Origin: Psychrobacter sp. UBA5136
Lineage (GTDB): Bacteria; Pseudomonadota; Gammaproteobacteria; Pseudomonadales; Moraxellaceae
NCBI RefSeq assembly: GCF_002414005.1
Contig: NZ_DHYG01000016.1
Location: 1-53,534, forward strand
Length of the DNA: 53,534 nucleotides
Reading direction: 5' to 3'
A program made the translations under genes and the position numbers. Positions 1 through 8,877 of this stretch are shown piece after piece. The notes under the pieces are model-generated. The model saw only the letters and a list, made by a program, of their open reading frames with translations. It did not search any database and was not told where the DNA came from. The stretch's first letter is position 1. Every line of letters begins with the position of its first letter.

Positions 1-23
1 TTTGGCTTAATTGATGACACGTC

Positions 24-1013
24 CTAAGACAATACCGAGCTATCATGACGCGCCATAATGCTGGAGAAATCCTTATCGCCGTTTTCTAGCACATGGGCTG
101 CATAAAGCTCCGCCGCTTTGGCACCCATCGGCGTTTCAACCTCTGTGTCCTGAGCCGTTTGCATCGCAAGATTGAGATCTTTTTGCATAAGCTTACTCAT
201 AAAACCGCCTTTATAGCCATTGCTAGACGGTACATTTTCTAGCACTTGCGGATAAGGGTTGTAAACTTCTAGCGTCCAGTTGCGCCCTGAGCTTTGTAGC
301 ATAATGTCGGATAGCACTTTAGGGTCGAGGCCGTTTTTGACGCCTAAGTTAATCGCTTCTGCCGTCCCCGCCATTAAAATACCTAATAGCATGTTGTTGC
401 AAATTTTCGCCACTTGTCCGGCACCGTGTTCGCCTGCATGAAAGATGTTTTTACCCATGACGGCAAGTATCGGCTCAGCTTTAGCAAACGCCTCAGCGCT
501 GCCACCAACGATAAAGGTTAAACTACCTGCGATAGCGCCGCCCGTACCGCCAGAGACTGGCGCGTCTAAGAAGTCGATGCCAAGTTTGCTGGCTGCTTCT
601 GCCACCAACCTTGCATCCGCCGCCGCGATGGTACTGCTATCAATAACCAATGTGCCCTTTGGCAGCTCTGCAAGTAAACCATTTGCGCCATCCTCGCCTA
701 GATAGACAGAATGGACGTGTTTGCCTGCGGGCAACATGCTAATGACGACTTGCGCATTGCTTGCCGCGTCTTTTGGGCTATCCGCCACGTTGGCACCTGC
801 CTGCTGCAAGCGCTGAGTCGCGTCCGCAGACAAATCATAGACAGACAATTTATACCCGGCTTTTAACAAATTCTCCGCCATTGGTGCGCCCATATTACCA
901 AGGCCAATAAAGGCAATATTTGCTTTTGTAGTATCGTTATCAGTCGTGGCTGTATTATTTGTTTCTTTATTACTTAACTCTTTATTACTTAACTCTGAAT
1001 CCTTTGTGCCCAT
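24..1013 (-). CDS. mmsB: 3-hydroxyisobutyrate dehydrogenase
   Basis: Oxidises 3-hydroxyisobutyrate to methylmalonate semialdehyde with NAD+ in valine breakdown (family knowledge). The protein has a Rossmann motif GLGNMG near residues 38-42, the substrate-binding segment DAPVSGGTGG near 150-159 and the catalytic lysine in GAGQVAKICNNML near 203, all diagnostic of beta-hydroxyacid dehydrogenases. An in-frame ATG lies at 1046, but I chose 1013 because a strong AGGAG sits 7 nt upstream of it while 1046 has none; this gives about 329 residues. Residues 1-30 are a polar, Asn/Thr-rich extension absent from typical members (about 295 residues), and it includes a five-residue duplication. It is the last gene of the five-gene valine operon, 98 bp after the hydrolase gene. 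The family also contains tartronate-semialdehyde reductases, but the context favours MmsB. Confidence 0.9.
   Translation of the reverse strand: MGTKDSELSNKELSNKETNNTATTDNDTTKANIAFIGLGNMGAPMAENLLKAGYKLSVYDLSADATQRLQQAGANVADSPKDAASNAQVVISMLPAGKHVHSVYLGEDGANGLLAELPKGTLVIDSSTIAAADARLVAEAASKLGIDFLDAPVSGGTGGAIAGSLTFIVGGSAEAFAKAEPILAVMGKNIFHAGEHGAGQVAKICNNMLLGILMAGTAEAINLGVKNGLDPKVLSDIMLQSSGRNWTLEVYNPYPQVLENVPSSNGYKGGFMSKLMQKDLNLAMQTAQDTEVETPMGAKAAELYAAHVLENGDKDFSSIMARHDSSVLS
966..995. repeat. Exact 15-bp tandem duplication inside mmsB
   Basis: TTTATTACTTAACTC occurs twice back to back. On the minus strand it encodes a repeated ELSNK block in the disordered N-terminal extension of MmsB. The unit is 5 codons, so expansion or contraction keeps the reading frame. 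Confidence 0.9.
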
Positions 1014-1111
1014 CTCATCGCTCCTTGATGATTGTTTATTAAGCATGCGTACTATAGCGCATGATTTAAGCGGTTTTATTTATCCAAAACTTAGATTGCG
1101 ACAGTCAATTT

Positions 1112-2368
1112 TTAACGCACCAGTTGATTAGCTAGAGCGTCTTCACCGAGCCAATCGCCCAATGGATGCTGACCTTTAGCATAAGGGTTGGTGAAGTGCT
1201 GCTGAATATACGCTTGACCATCAGCGCTGAGACAGTCTGCTAATGAGCGTGACCACTGTGGATTGCGGTCTTTGTCAATCAGTAGCGCGCGCACGCCTTC
1301 TTTAAAGTCAGGATTGGCCGCGCAGTGTACCGCCACGTTGGTTTCTAAATACAGGACTTGCTCAAGCGACAAATCAGTCACTTTATGATAAAGGGCATAG
1401 GTTAAAGCGGCGGTCACCGGGCAGCCATGTCGATAAGTGGCGACTGCGCGCTGCGTCCAGCTATCTGCTGCAAAGTCGGCATCTAGCTTTGTTAGCGCGT
1501 CATCGCTTTGTAGTATGGCGTCAATGTCTTCTAAGCCGCCGCTATTCATCAACTGCTGGATAGGATGCCAATACATTGCCAATTTACTAGTGGGTAACTC
1601 AGCAACAGGCTGCGCCGCCAGTGCACGGCTAACGATACTATGAGCGCTGTTGTTGTGGCATTTATCTGTGCTGCTAGCTGCCGCTTGCCCGTCGCTTTGT
1701 TTCCAGTCACTTTGTTTTAAGCGCTGGATGATGGCATCATAATCACTACTGGCGACGCCATACTCTGCAAGATTGGCTAATAGCGCGTCATTGCCATTAC
1801 ACATCGCACCCGTTAGTCCTAAGAATAGGCCCGTTTTGGCAGGCATGCGCTGCAAAAACCAACTGCCCGAAGCGTCAGGAAACAGTCCAATGGTCACTTC
1901 TGGCATGGCAAAGCGGGTGCGCTCGGTGACCAAACGATGACTACAACCTGCCATCAAGCCCATGCCGCCACCCATGATGATCCCATCACCCCAAAGGATT
2001 AACGGCTTTGGATAAAAGTGCATTTGCCGATAAAGCCGATACTCATGACCGAAAAACTCTGTCGCATAAGGGTTCGGTAGCGGCGCGTCGCCAGACATAC
2101 TGTCATACAGCTTACGAATATCACCGCCAGCACAAAACGCCTTATCGCCCGCGCCTTTTAAGACTAGCGCCACTACCTGCTCATCATTTTGCCATTGCTT
2201 TAGCTGCTGTGATAATAACTGACACATCTCAACGCTAAGCGCATTAAGAGATTTTGGCGTATTTAGCGTCATCACTCCGATTAGGTGACCACAGTCTGTG
2301 GGCTCAGTTTCGAACAATACGGGCGCCTCTTGTGCGCTTTCTGCTATCTCTGTCATATTTGCCGTCAT
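1112..2368 (-). CDS. 3-hydroxyisobutyryl-CoA hydrolase (crotonase fold)
   Basis: Hydrolyses 3-hydroxyisobutyryl-CoA to free 3-hydroxyisobutyrate and CoA, the step before MmsB in valine catabolism (family knowledge). The crotonase signature is visible: an oxyanion-hole segment KAFCAGGDIRKLY near residue 75 and a second one, GDGIIMGGGMGLMAGC, near 130, followed by TRFAMPEVTIGLFPD, the hydrolase-type variant with acidic catalytic residues. About 418 residues, longer than simple enoyl-CoA hydratases (about 260) because of the C-terminal domain typical of HIBYL-CoA hydrolases. An upstream TTG at 2377 is possible, but the ATG at 2368 with AGG 11 nt upstream is the better start. It lies 71 bp after the enoyl-CoA hydratase gene. 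Confidence 0.88.
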   Translation of the reverse strand: MTANMTEIAESAQEAPVLFETEPTDCGHLIGVMTLNTPKSLNALSVEMCQLLSQQLKQWQNDEQVVALVLKGAGDKAFCAGGDIRKLYDSMSGDAPLPNPYATEFFGHEYRLYRQMHFYPKPLILWGDGIIMGGGMGLMAGCSHRLVTERTRFAMPEVTIGLFPDASGSWFLQRMPAKTGLFLGLTGAMCNGNDALLANLAEYGVASSDYDAIIQRLKQSDWKQSDGQAAASSTDKCHNNSAHSIVSRALAAQPVAELPTSKLAMYWHPIQQLMNSGGLEDIDAILQSDDALTKLDADFAADSWTQRAVATYRHGCPVTAALTYALYHKVTDLSLEQVLYLETNVAVHCAANPDFKEGVRALLIDKDRNPQWSRSLADCLSADGQAYIQQHFTNPYAKGQHPLGDWLGEDALANQLVR

Positions 2369-2439
2369 AAAAAGCAACCTACAAAATTAAAAGGGGAAAC
2401 ATCAAAATTAAAGCTCATTTTATAAAACCAAAGCGCATT

Positions 2440-3222
2440 TTATTTATTTTGCCAACTAGGCTTACGCTTGTCTAAAAACGCTTGCACGCCTTCGCGTTGA
2501 TCACTGGTGTCAAACAATTTAACAAAAGCTTCGCGCTCATGGATAAGGTTTTGGGCAGGCGGGTTATTTCTTGCCGCTTGGATAAGCTGTTTCGAATAGC
2601 TGACGGCAACGGGCGACTGCTTAGCAACTTTTTGCGCTAAGGCTTGCGCCGCTAATAAACCGCCACCCTTTGCTGTGACTTCTTCGACCAAACCAATACG
2701 CAAGGCTGTCTCGGCATCGACGCGCTCACCGCACAGTATCATACGCTTCGCCCAGCCTTCGCCAACGAGCCAAGGTAGATTTTGCGTACCGCCTGCGCAG
2801 GGCAAAAGTCCCACGCCCGTCTCTGGCAGTGCCATTTGTGCATGCGCCTCTGCAATACGAATATCGCAGGCAAGTGCACACTCAAGCCCGCCGCCCATAG
2901 CATAGCCGTTGATAACCGCGATACTGACACCGCGATAGGCTGATAAGGCTTCAAACGCTTCGCCAAAAGCAATGGCCATACTAATGGCGCGGCCTTTATC
3001 GCCATCGGAGAAATTATTTAAATCTGCGCCTGCTGAAAAGAACTTTTCGCCATCGCCATGGATAATTAAGGCGTAAACGTCGTCATTGGCATTTAGGTCA
3101 GTCACCAGCTGCTTTAACGCGGGCAAACTGTCCATCGTCCAGGTATGAGCTGGCGGGTTATTTAAAGTAACGGTCGCGATGTGACCGTCAATCGCTAGGT
3201 TGAGATTGGTATAATCCGTCAT
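2440..3222 (-). CDS. Enoyl-CoA hydratase
   Basis: Expected to hydrate methacrylyl-CoA to 3-hydroxyisobutyryl-CoA in this operon; the family itself handles many enoyl-CoAs. Crotonase motifs: SAGADLNNF near residue 57, and the stretch from AVINGYAMGGGLECALACD to ALPETGVGLLPCAGGTQNLP, which carries the two catalytic glutamates seen in true hydratases. A longer frame begins at 3267, but the ATG at 3222 has AAGGA at ideal spacing and gives 260 residues, the usual family length. It is 47 bp downstream of the acyl-CoA dehydrogenase. Substrate assignment rests on context. Confidence 0.87.
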   Translation of the reverse strand: MTDYTNLNLAIDGHIATVTLNNPPAHTWTMDSLPALKQLVTDLNANDDVYALIIHGDGEKFFSAGADLNNFSDGDKGRAISMAIAFGEAFEALSAYRGVSIAVINGYAMGGGLECALACDIRIAEAHAQMALPETGVGLLPCAGGTQNLPWLVGEGWAKRMILCGERVDAETALRIGLVEEVTAKGGGLLAAQALAQKVAKQSPVAVSYSKQLIQAARNNPPAQNLIHEREAFVKLFDTSDQREGVQAFLDKRKPSWQNK

Positions 3223-3269
3223 AAACAATCCTTTATTTTTATAAAATGTCGATAATCTTAACAGCAAAA

Positions 3270-4430
3270 TTAACGCAGCTTACTTAGCCCCTCATCTTGC
3301 ATGAGCTGACGCGAGACAATCACGCGCATAATCTCATTGGTACCTTCTAAAATCTGATGCACGCGCAAATCTCGTACATGGCGCTCAAGCGGATACTCAT
3401 TGAGATAGCCATAACCACCATGCAGTTGTAAGGCTTCATTAGCCACCGCAAAGCAAAGGTCAGTAGAAAGCCGTTTTGCCATTGCGCAGTAGGTAGAGGC
3501 TTGCGCATCATTGTTATCGACTTTATTTGCTGCCAGGTACAGCATTTGCCGTGCGGTAATCGTTTGAGTCAGCATATCAGCAAGTTTAAACTGTACCGAC
3601 TGTAAGCTGGCAATTGGACTACCAAATTGACTACGCTCTTGCACGTAAATGGTCGCGGTCTCAAGTGCTGATTGCGCCGTACCGACCGCACAAATACCGA
3701 TGTTGATACGGCCGCCATCTAAGCCTTTCATCGCAATACGAAAGCCTTGACCTTCCTCGCCGATGAGGTTTTCTGCTGGCACTTTGACGTTTTTAAAGCT
3801 GATGGTGCGGGTTGGTTGGGCTTTCCAGCCCATTTTATGCTCGTTTTTACCGTATTCGATACCAGCGCTATTGGCATCTACCACAAATGCCGAAACCCCT
3901 TTGGGCCCTGCCGCGCCCGTACGCGCCATCACTACCAACACATCGGTCGAGCCTGCGCCTGAAATAAAGGTTTTCTCGCCATTAAGCACATAATAATCGC
4001 CCTGCTTATCGGCTTTGGTACGTAATGAGGCAGCATCAGAACCGGCATTTGGCTCAGTTAAGCAGTAACTGCCAAGCCATTCACCGCTGACCATATTGGG
4101 TAAATATTTTTTGCAAAGTACATCGCTGCCATATTCACCAATCATCCAGCCCGCCATATTATGAATACTCATATAAGCAGCTACAGCGGTGTCGCCCCAC
4201 GCCAGCTCTTCAAACACCATCGCAGAGTCCAAGCGCGGTAGCCCTAAGCCATCATATTTGGGATTGGTATATAGACCTAAAAATCCAAGCTCACCAGTTT
4301 TTTTAATGACATCAATGGGAAAATGCGAGGTGCGGTCCCATTCAGCGGCGTTTGGCTTTAGCTCTTTTTGGGCAAATTGTCTGGCCGTTTGGCGAAAGGC
4401 GATTTGGTCTTCGGTCAATGAAAAATCCAT
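3270..4430 (-). CDS. Acyl-CoA dehydrogenase, probably isobutyryl-CoA dehydrogenase
   Basis: FAD-dependent alpha,beta-dehydrogenation of a short branched acyl-CoA; in this operon the likely substrate is isobutyryl-CoA from valine. The sequence shows YCLTEPNAGSDAA near residue 123 and an FISGAGSTDV segment for FAD and substrate binding. The catalytic glutamate is in QILEGTNEIMR near 362, and the family C-terminal signature QLHGGYGYLNEYPLERHVRD is present. The start at 4430 (MDFSLTEDQ) was chosen over 4457 because AAGGA precedes it; this gives 386 residues, normal for the family. The gap to mmsA upstream is about 207 bp, so a separate promoter or processing site there is possible. Confidence 0.88.
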   Translation of the reverse strand: MDFSLTEDQIAFRQTARQFAQKELKPNAAEWDRTSHFPIDVIKKTGELGFLGLYTNPKYDGLGLPRLDSAMVFEELAWGDTAVAAYMSIHNMAGWMIGEYGSDVLCKKYLPNMVSGEWLGSYCLTEPNAGSDAASLRTKADKQGDYYVLNGEKTFISGAGSTDVLVVMARTGAAGPKGVSAFVVDANSAGIEYGKNEHKMGWKAQPTRTISFKNVKVPAENLIGEEGQGFRIAMKGLDGGRINIGICAVGTAQSALETATIYVQERSQFGSPIASLQSVQFKLADMLTQTITARQMLYLAANKVDNNDAQASTYCAMAKRLSTDLCFAVANEALQLHGGYGYLNEYPLERHVRDLRVHQILEGTNEIMRVIVSRQLMQDEGLSKLR

Positions 4431-4637
4431 AGGGTCATCCTTGTACGTGCTATGCAAATATAGTGCTCAGGTTTGATAAAGGTTCAATTTAACGGGATTT
4501 ATACCGTAGATATTTATACAGTATAACAGCGGCATAACGACAATCATAAAATCGTGCTTTATTAAAACCATGCTCTATTAAAGTCAGGGCATAATAAGCA
4601 AGATTGCCGTTATAGCGCAAATACAAAGCATGAATAA

Positions 4638-6122
4638 TTACATTGAAATGGTGGTATTGACCCCGCGGCTCGCTTCATCATCAAACCAGCGCGCAGTGAC
4701 GGTCTTGGTTTGGGTATAAAACTGCACCGCTTGCTTACCATAAGGGCCCAAATCACCAAGCTTACTGGCACGTGAGCCTGAGAATGAGAACATCGGTAGC
4801 GGCACAGGAATGGGCAAGTTAATACCAATTTGACCAACCATAATATCCTGTTGGAACTTATGCGCAGCAGCGCCTGACTGAGTAAAGATAGCCGTACCAT
4901 TACCATTTGGATTGGCATTTAGTAGCTCAATCGCTTCATCAAGGTCGGCTGCGCGCATGATACAGAGGACAGGGCCAAAAATTTCTTCTTTATAAATTTG
5001 CATCTCCGCGGTGACGTTATCAAAGATAGTCGGCCCTACAAAGTTGCCTTTCTCAAAGCCTTCAACCGTGATACCGCGACCGTCTAATATTAAACTGGCC
5101 CCTTCTTCTACCCCTGTACCAATCAAGTGCTCAACCCGCGCTTTTGCGGCAGGAGAAATCAATGGACCTAAATCTTTATCATTTTTACCTGCGGAAACAA
5201 CCAACCCTTCCGCTTTGGCTTTGATATCCTCAATCCACTCACCTGCTGCACCGACTAATACCACAACTGATAGCGCCATACAGCGTTGACCAGCAGCGCC
5301 AAAGGCTGCGCCCGCTAACTGATTGAGCGTTTGTTCTTTATTGGCATCCGGCAAAATCACTGCGTGGTTTTTGGCGCCCATCATACACTGGGCACGCTTA
5401 CCAGATTTGCTGGCGCGCTCATAGACGTGTTTGCCGACCGCAGTCGAACCAACGAAGGAAACCGCTTTGATATCTGGGTGATCACAAATGGCGTCAACGG
5501 TTGCTTTCCCGCCATGCACGACGTTTAACACGCCCTCAGGGACGCCTGCTTCTACTGCCAGCTCAACCAAGCGCATGGTTACCATCGGGTCTTGCTCAGA
5601 CGGCTTTAAGATAAATGTATTGCCCGTGGCAATCGCCATGGGAAACATCCATAGCGGAATCATCGCTGGGAAGTTAAATGGCGTGATACCTGCGCAAACG
5701 CCAAGTGGCTGCCAAATGCTATAAGTGTCAACGCCTGTCGCAACGTTTTCAACGAAATCACCAATTTGCAAATTGGCGATACCTGCAGCATGTTCGACCA
5801 CTTCTAAACCACGAAATACATCACCGCGCGCATCGGCAATCGTCTTACCCTGCTCTGCGGTCAAAATTTCTGCCAGCTCATCCATGTGCTCACGAATCAA
5901 TTCTTGATATTTTAAAAAAACACGCGCACGTGTGGTAATCGGCGTTTTGCGCCATGTTTGAAACGCTTTTTGGGCGGCAGCGACGGCTTGATTGATTTCA
6001 TCGTCGGTGGTTTGCGGGACTTTAGCGATGACTTCTTGGGTGGCAGGATCGGTGATATCGATCCATTCGCTGGTAGTAGAATCAACAAATTGACCATTGA
6101 TGAGCTGCTGAACGTGGTGCAT
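4638..6122 (-). CDS. mmsA: Methylmalonate-semialdehyde dehydrogenase (CoA-acylating)
   Basis: Converts methylmalonate semialdehyde to propionyl-CoA, the final step of the valine branch (family knowledge). 494 residues. The aldehyde dehydrogenase fold is clear: TPFNFPAMIPLWM near 148, VSFVGSTAVGKHVY near 221 and the nucleophile Cys281 in GQRCMALS. Where ordinary aldehyde dehydrogenases have ELGGK/N with the general-base Glu, this protein has MMGAKNHA, the hallmark of the CoA-dependent MMSDH group that lacks that Glu. AAGGAT precedes the ATG. It is the first gene of the cluster as transcribed, so the promoter should lie in 6123-6350. Confidence 0.94.
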   Translation of the reverse strand: MHHVQQLINGQFVDSTTSEWIDITDPATQEVIAKVPQTTDDEINQAVAAAQKAFQTWRKTPITTRARVFLKYQELIREHMDELAEILTAEQGKTIADARGDVFRGLEVVEHAAGIANLQIGDFVENVATGVDTYSIWQPLGVCAGITPFNFPAMIPLWMFPMAIATGNTFILKPSEQDPMVTMRLVELAVEAGVPEGVLNVVHGGKATVDAICDHPDIKAVSFVGSTAVGKHVYERASKSGKRAQCMMGAKNHAVILPDANKEQTLNQLAGAAFGAAGQRCMALSVVVLVGAAGEWIEDIKAKAEGLVVSAGKNDKDLGPLISPAAKARVEHLIGTGVEEGASLILDGRGITVEGFEKGNFVGPTIFDNVTAEMQIYKEEIFGPVLCIMRAADLDEAIELLNANPNGNGTAIFTQSGAAAHKFQQDIMVGQIGINLPIPVPLPMFSFSGSRASKLGDLGPYGKQAVQFYTQTKTVTARWFDDEASRGVNTTISM

Positions 6123-6353
6123 AAGATATCCTTATCTTGTTTGCTGGGTCACCATTAACGGTGTCCTGATATTTATAAGAGGGATAAAAAACTAACCGTT
6201 ATTATCCTTTAAACCTAATTTTAAAATGATTTATTTCGTATCGTTATTGACTATAGCAATAAATCAATTTTAGGGTCAAGCGCTTTATCAAACTTTTATT
6301 TGCGATTATATTTGTGGTCATAGGCATCTACAAATTTAACAAGGCTAAAAATC

Positions 6354-6383
6354 AAAAAGCTCATGATGGTGCATGAGCTTTTT
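6354..6383 (-). terminator. Rho-independent terminator downstream of prpE
   Basis: Perfect stem AAAAAGCTCATG / CATGAGCTTTTT with a 6-nt loop, in the 352-bp gap 6123-6474. Read on the minus strand it closes the prpE transcript and separates it from the valine operon. I see no gene in the rest of this gap, which should also hold the mmsA promoter. Confidence 0.8.
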
Positions 6384-6474
6384 ACTACTTTTAAAGTTGT
6401 GTTTAAAACTGCGATTAAAATTTTGCTTAGAATTGATGAGGGCGTGCCAGCAATTCAATCAATGGCTTTTTATC

Positions 6475-8583
6475 TTAGTAGTCCTTCATCGATTTTTTAA
6501 TGGCATCAATCGCGGTTGGATTATCAAGCGTTGACATATCCCCTGTCTCCTTGCCTTCTGCTAAGGCGCGAATGGCGCGGCGTAATACTTTGCCAGAGCG
6601 CGTTTTTGGCAGCGCTTGCGGGAAATAAATCGCCGCCGGTCTTGCGATACCGCCAAGCGATTTGACCACAGCACCAATGACTTGTTGCTCAAGGCGAAAG
6701 CGGTTTTCAGTCGTCGCCACTTGCTCATGATTTTTTAGCACACAAAACGCAATCGGCAACTCGCCTTTCAATTGATCTTGGATACCCACGACTGCACACT
6801 CTGCCATCTCGGGATGGGTGCTGATGGCCTCTTCAATCTCTTGCGTGCCGAGACGGTGACCGGCAACGTTAATCACATCATCGGTGCGTCCTAAGATATA
6901 AAAATAGCCGTCGTCATCGGTTACTGCGTAATCTGACGTCGAGTATTGCTTGCCATCAAACAGACCAAAATAGCTATTAATAAAACGCTCATCATTGCGC
7001 CATACCGTGGTGAGACAACCGGGCGGCAAGGGAGCGCTAATCGCAAGCAAGCCTTTTTCGCCAGCTTTACAAGACTCGCCCGTTTCTTCATTGATGACGT
7101 GCGCATCATAGCCATACATAGGATAACCGGGCGAGCCTTGTTTGTGCGGTTTATGATTAAATTTGGGCGTGTTACTTAAAATTGGCCAGCCAGATTCTGT
7201 CTGCCAGTAATGGTCTAAAATTGGCACCCCTAAATGCTCGGTCAGCCAATTGGCCGTTGATTCATCCAGTGGCTCGCCTGCCAAAAAGAAGGATTTAAGG
7301 CTAGAGACATCATAGCGCGTCATCCATGTTTCATCTTGTTTTTTTAGCATTCGCACACCCGTCGGCGCAGTAAATAAAATATTCACTTTATTTGCTTCAA
7401 CAATTCGCCACCAAATACCTGGGTTTGGACGATGCGGCAAGCCCTCATACATGACGCTAGTCATACCAGCAAGCAGCGGCGCATAAATAGTATAAGAATG
7501 CCCAACTGCCCAGCCGATATCCGATATCGCCCAAAACGTCTCGCCCGCTTTACCATCGTATACATAATCTATCGATGTCGTCAGCGCCACCGCATGACCG
7601 CCGGTATCACGCTGAACGCCTTTTGGCGTACCGGTAGTGCCTGAGGTATAAAGCAAATAAGAGGGCGCATTGGACTCTAGCCAAACTGGCTCGACAATCG
7701 CATTGGCTTCACAACTAATACGGCGCTGGGTTGCATAATCGACATCGATAGCTTTTGGCTCAAATGGCAGTACACCGCGATTGACGACCAGTACATGCTC
7801 AGGCTTGATTGTCGCTTGCTCAACGCCTTGATTGACGAGGCTTTTATAATTAATCACTTTACCGCCGCGTAGACCTGCATCGACAGTGATGACCATTTTT
7901 GCTTCGGCATCATCCATACGTATGGCCAAGTTATGGGCAGCAAAGCCACCAAATACCACCGAATGCACCGCACCAATACGCGCGCAGGCGAGCATGGCAT
8001 AAGCGGCTTCTAAAATCATCGGCATATAAATAATGACCCGATCGCCCTTACCAACCCCGTGACGCTGTAGCACATCAGCAAAGTAATTGACTTCTTTATA
8101 AAGGTCATTATAGGTCAGGCGGCGCTTGGTGTAGTCGGTATAAAGCTCAACGTTATTGCCCAAATCTTTAAAGGCATCGACAACAGCAGGAAAGGTTTCT
8201 ATCAACTCCTGGTTAATCTCGGAGGATAGCCAAATAAAGGCATCTTGCTCGGCGCGCTCGGCAAGATGGCGATCAACGCAGTTATAACAAAGATTGGTTT
8301 CGCCGCCAACAAACCATTTGGCAAACGGCAGATTGCTATCATCAAGGATTTGCTCAGGCTCTTTATGCCAATAAATGCGCTTGGCTTGCTCCGCCCAAAA
8401 CTGCTCGCGATTGTTTATTGAGGACTGATAAATATCGGCAAAGGTTTGACTGCTATCAGGTGACGCCTGAGAATTTGGGTTAGAGGATTGATGAAAGTTT
8501 TGCTTATTATTGTGATTGTTATTTTGATTCACAGCTTGATTGCTGGTCTGATTATTGGTTTGAAAGTTAGCTTGCTCGTTCAT
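6475..8583 (-). CDS. prpE: Propionate--CoA ligase
   Basis: Activates propionate with ATP and CoA via an acyl-adenylate. 702 residues. After a disordered Asn/Gln-rich N-terminus (residues 1-45) the ACAS N-terminal domain begins (YQSSINNREQFWAEQAKRI). The AMP-binding motif YTSGTTGTPKGVQRD lies near 312, YWQTESGWPI follows, and the C-terminal hinge plus the acylated lysine lie in LPKTRSGKVLRR near 670. The pattern FAKWFVGGETNLCYN and DVINVAGHRLGT match my memory of E. coli PrpE better than Acs. AAGGAC precedes the ATG. The N-terminal low-complexity tail is not part of the family. It follows the valine operon, whose end product is propionyl-CoA, but no methylcitrate-cycle genes are present in this window. 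Confidence 0.9.
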   Translation of the reverse strand: MNEQANFQTNNQTSNQAVNQNNNHNNKQNFHQSSNPNSQASPDSSQTFADIYQSSINNREQFWAEQAKRIYWHKEPEQILDDSNLPFAKWFVGGETNLCYNCVDRHLAERAEQDAFIWLSSEINQELIETFPAVVDAFKDLGNNVELYTDYTKRRLTYNDLYKEVNYFADVLQRHGVGKGDRVIIYMPMILEAAYAMLACARIGAVHSVVFGGFAAHNLAIRMDDAEAKMVITVDAGLRGGKVINYKSLVNQGVEQATIKPEHVLVVNRGVLPFEPKAIDVDYATQRRISCEANAIVEPVWLESNAPSYLLYTSGTTGTPKGVQRDTGGHAVALTTSIDYVYDGKAGETFWAISDIGWAVGHSYTIYAPLLAGMTSVMYEGLPHRPNPGIWWRIVEANKVNILFTAPTGVRMLKKQDETWMTRYDVSSLKSFFLAGEPLDESTANWLTEHLGVPILDHYWQTESGWPILSNTPKFNHKPHKQGSPGYPMYGYDAHVINEETGESCKAGEKGLLAISAPLPPGCLTTVWRNDERFINSYFGLFDGKQYSTSDYAVTDDDGYFYILGRTDDVINVAGHRLGTQEIEEAISTHPEMAECAVVGIQDQLKGELPIAFCVLKNHEQVATTENRFRLEQQVIGAVVKSLGGIARPAAIYFPQALPKTRSGKVLRRAIRALAEGKETGDMSTLDNPTAIDAIKKSMKDY

Positions 8584-8626
8584 AATGGCTGTCCTTAGCG
8601 TAAACGATGGGTAGTGCGGTAAATTT

Positions 8627-8701
8627 TTATAAGAAACAATGTTATAAGAAGCAATGTTATAAGATACGACTTTATACTATCGCTCTTTATAAGATACGCT
8701 C
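8627..8701. repeat. Five tandem 15-bp repeats upstream of prpE
   Basis: Five contiguous 15-nt units, each beginning TTATA: TTATAAGAAACAATG, TTATAAGAAGCAATG, TTATAAGATACGACT, TTATACTATCGCTCT and TTATAAGATACGCTC, followed by a fading sixth (TTATCG). They lie 44-118 bp before the prpE start codon, in its promoter or leader. The AT-rich start of each unit resembles a -10 element, so copy number could alter transcription; that is inference. Confidence 0.8.
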
Positions 8702-8751
8702 TTATCGAATATTTTCATAATATAAAACTGGCTTTCCCTGCCAGAATCAAA

Positions 8752-8777
8752 AAACCGATACGTTATGTATCGGTTTA
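8752..8777 (-). terminator. Terminator of the AlkK-like ligase gene
   Basis: Stem AAACCGATAC / GTATCGGTTT with a short loop, followed on the minus strand by a run of T. It lies about 100 bp after the stop of the ligase gene ending at 8878 and before the prpE leader. Confidence 0.75.
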
Positions 8778-8877
8778 AAATGTAGCAGAGCGAACGATAA
8801 AGGTCAACTATTAAGCAGATCAAGCATTCGTTATTTTGTTTACCATAAACATATTAAAAAGTTGATATGCCGTTTAA

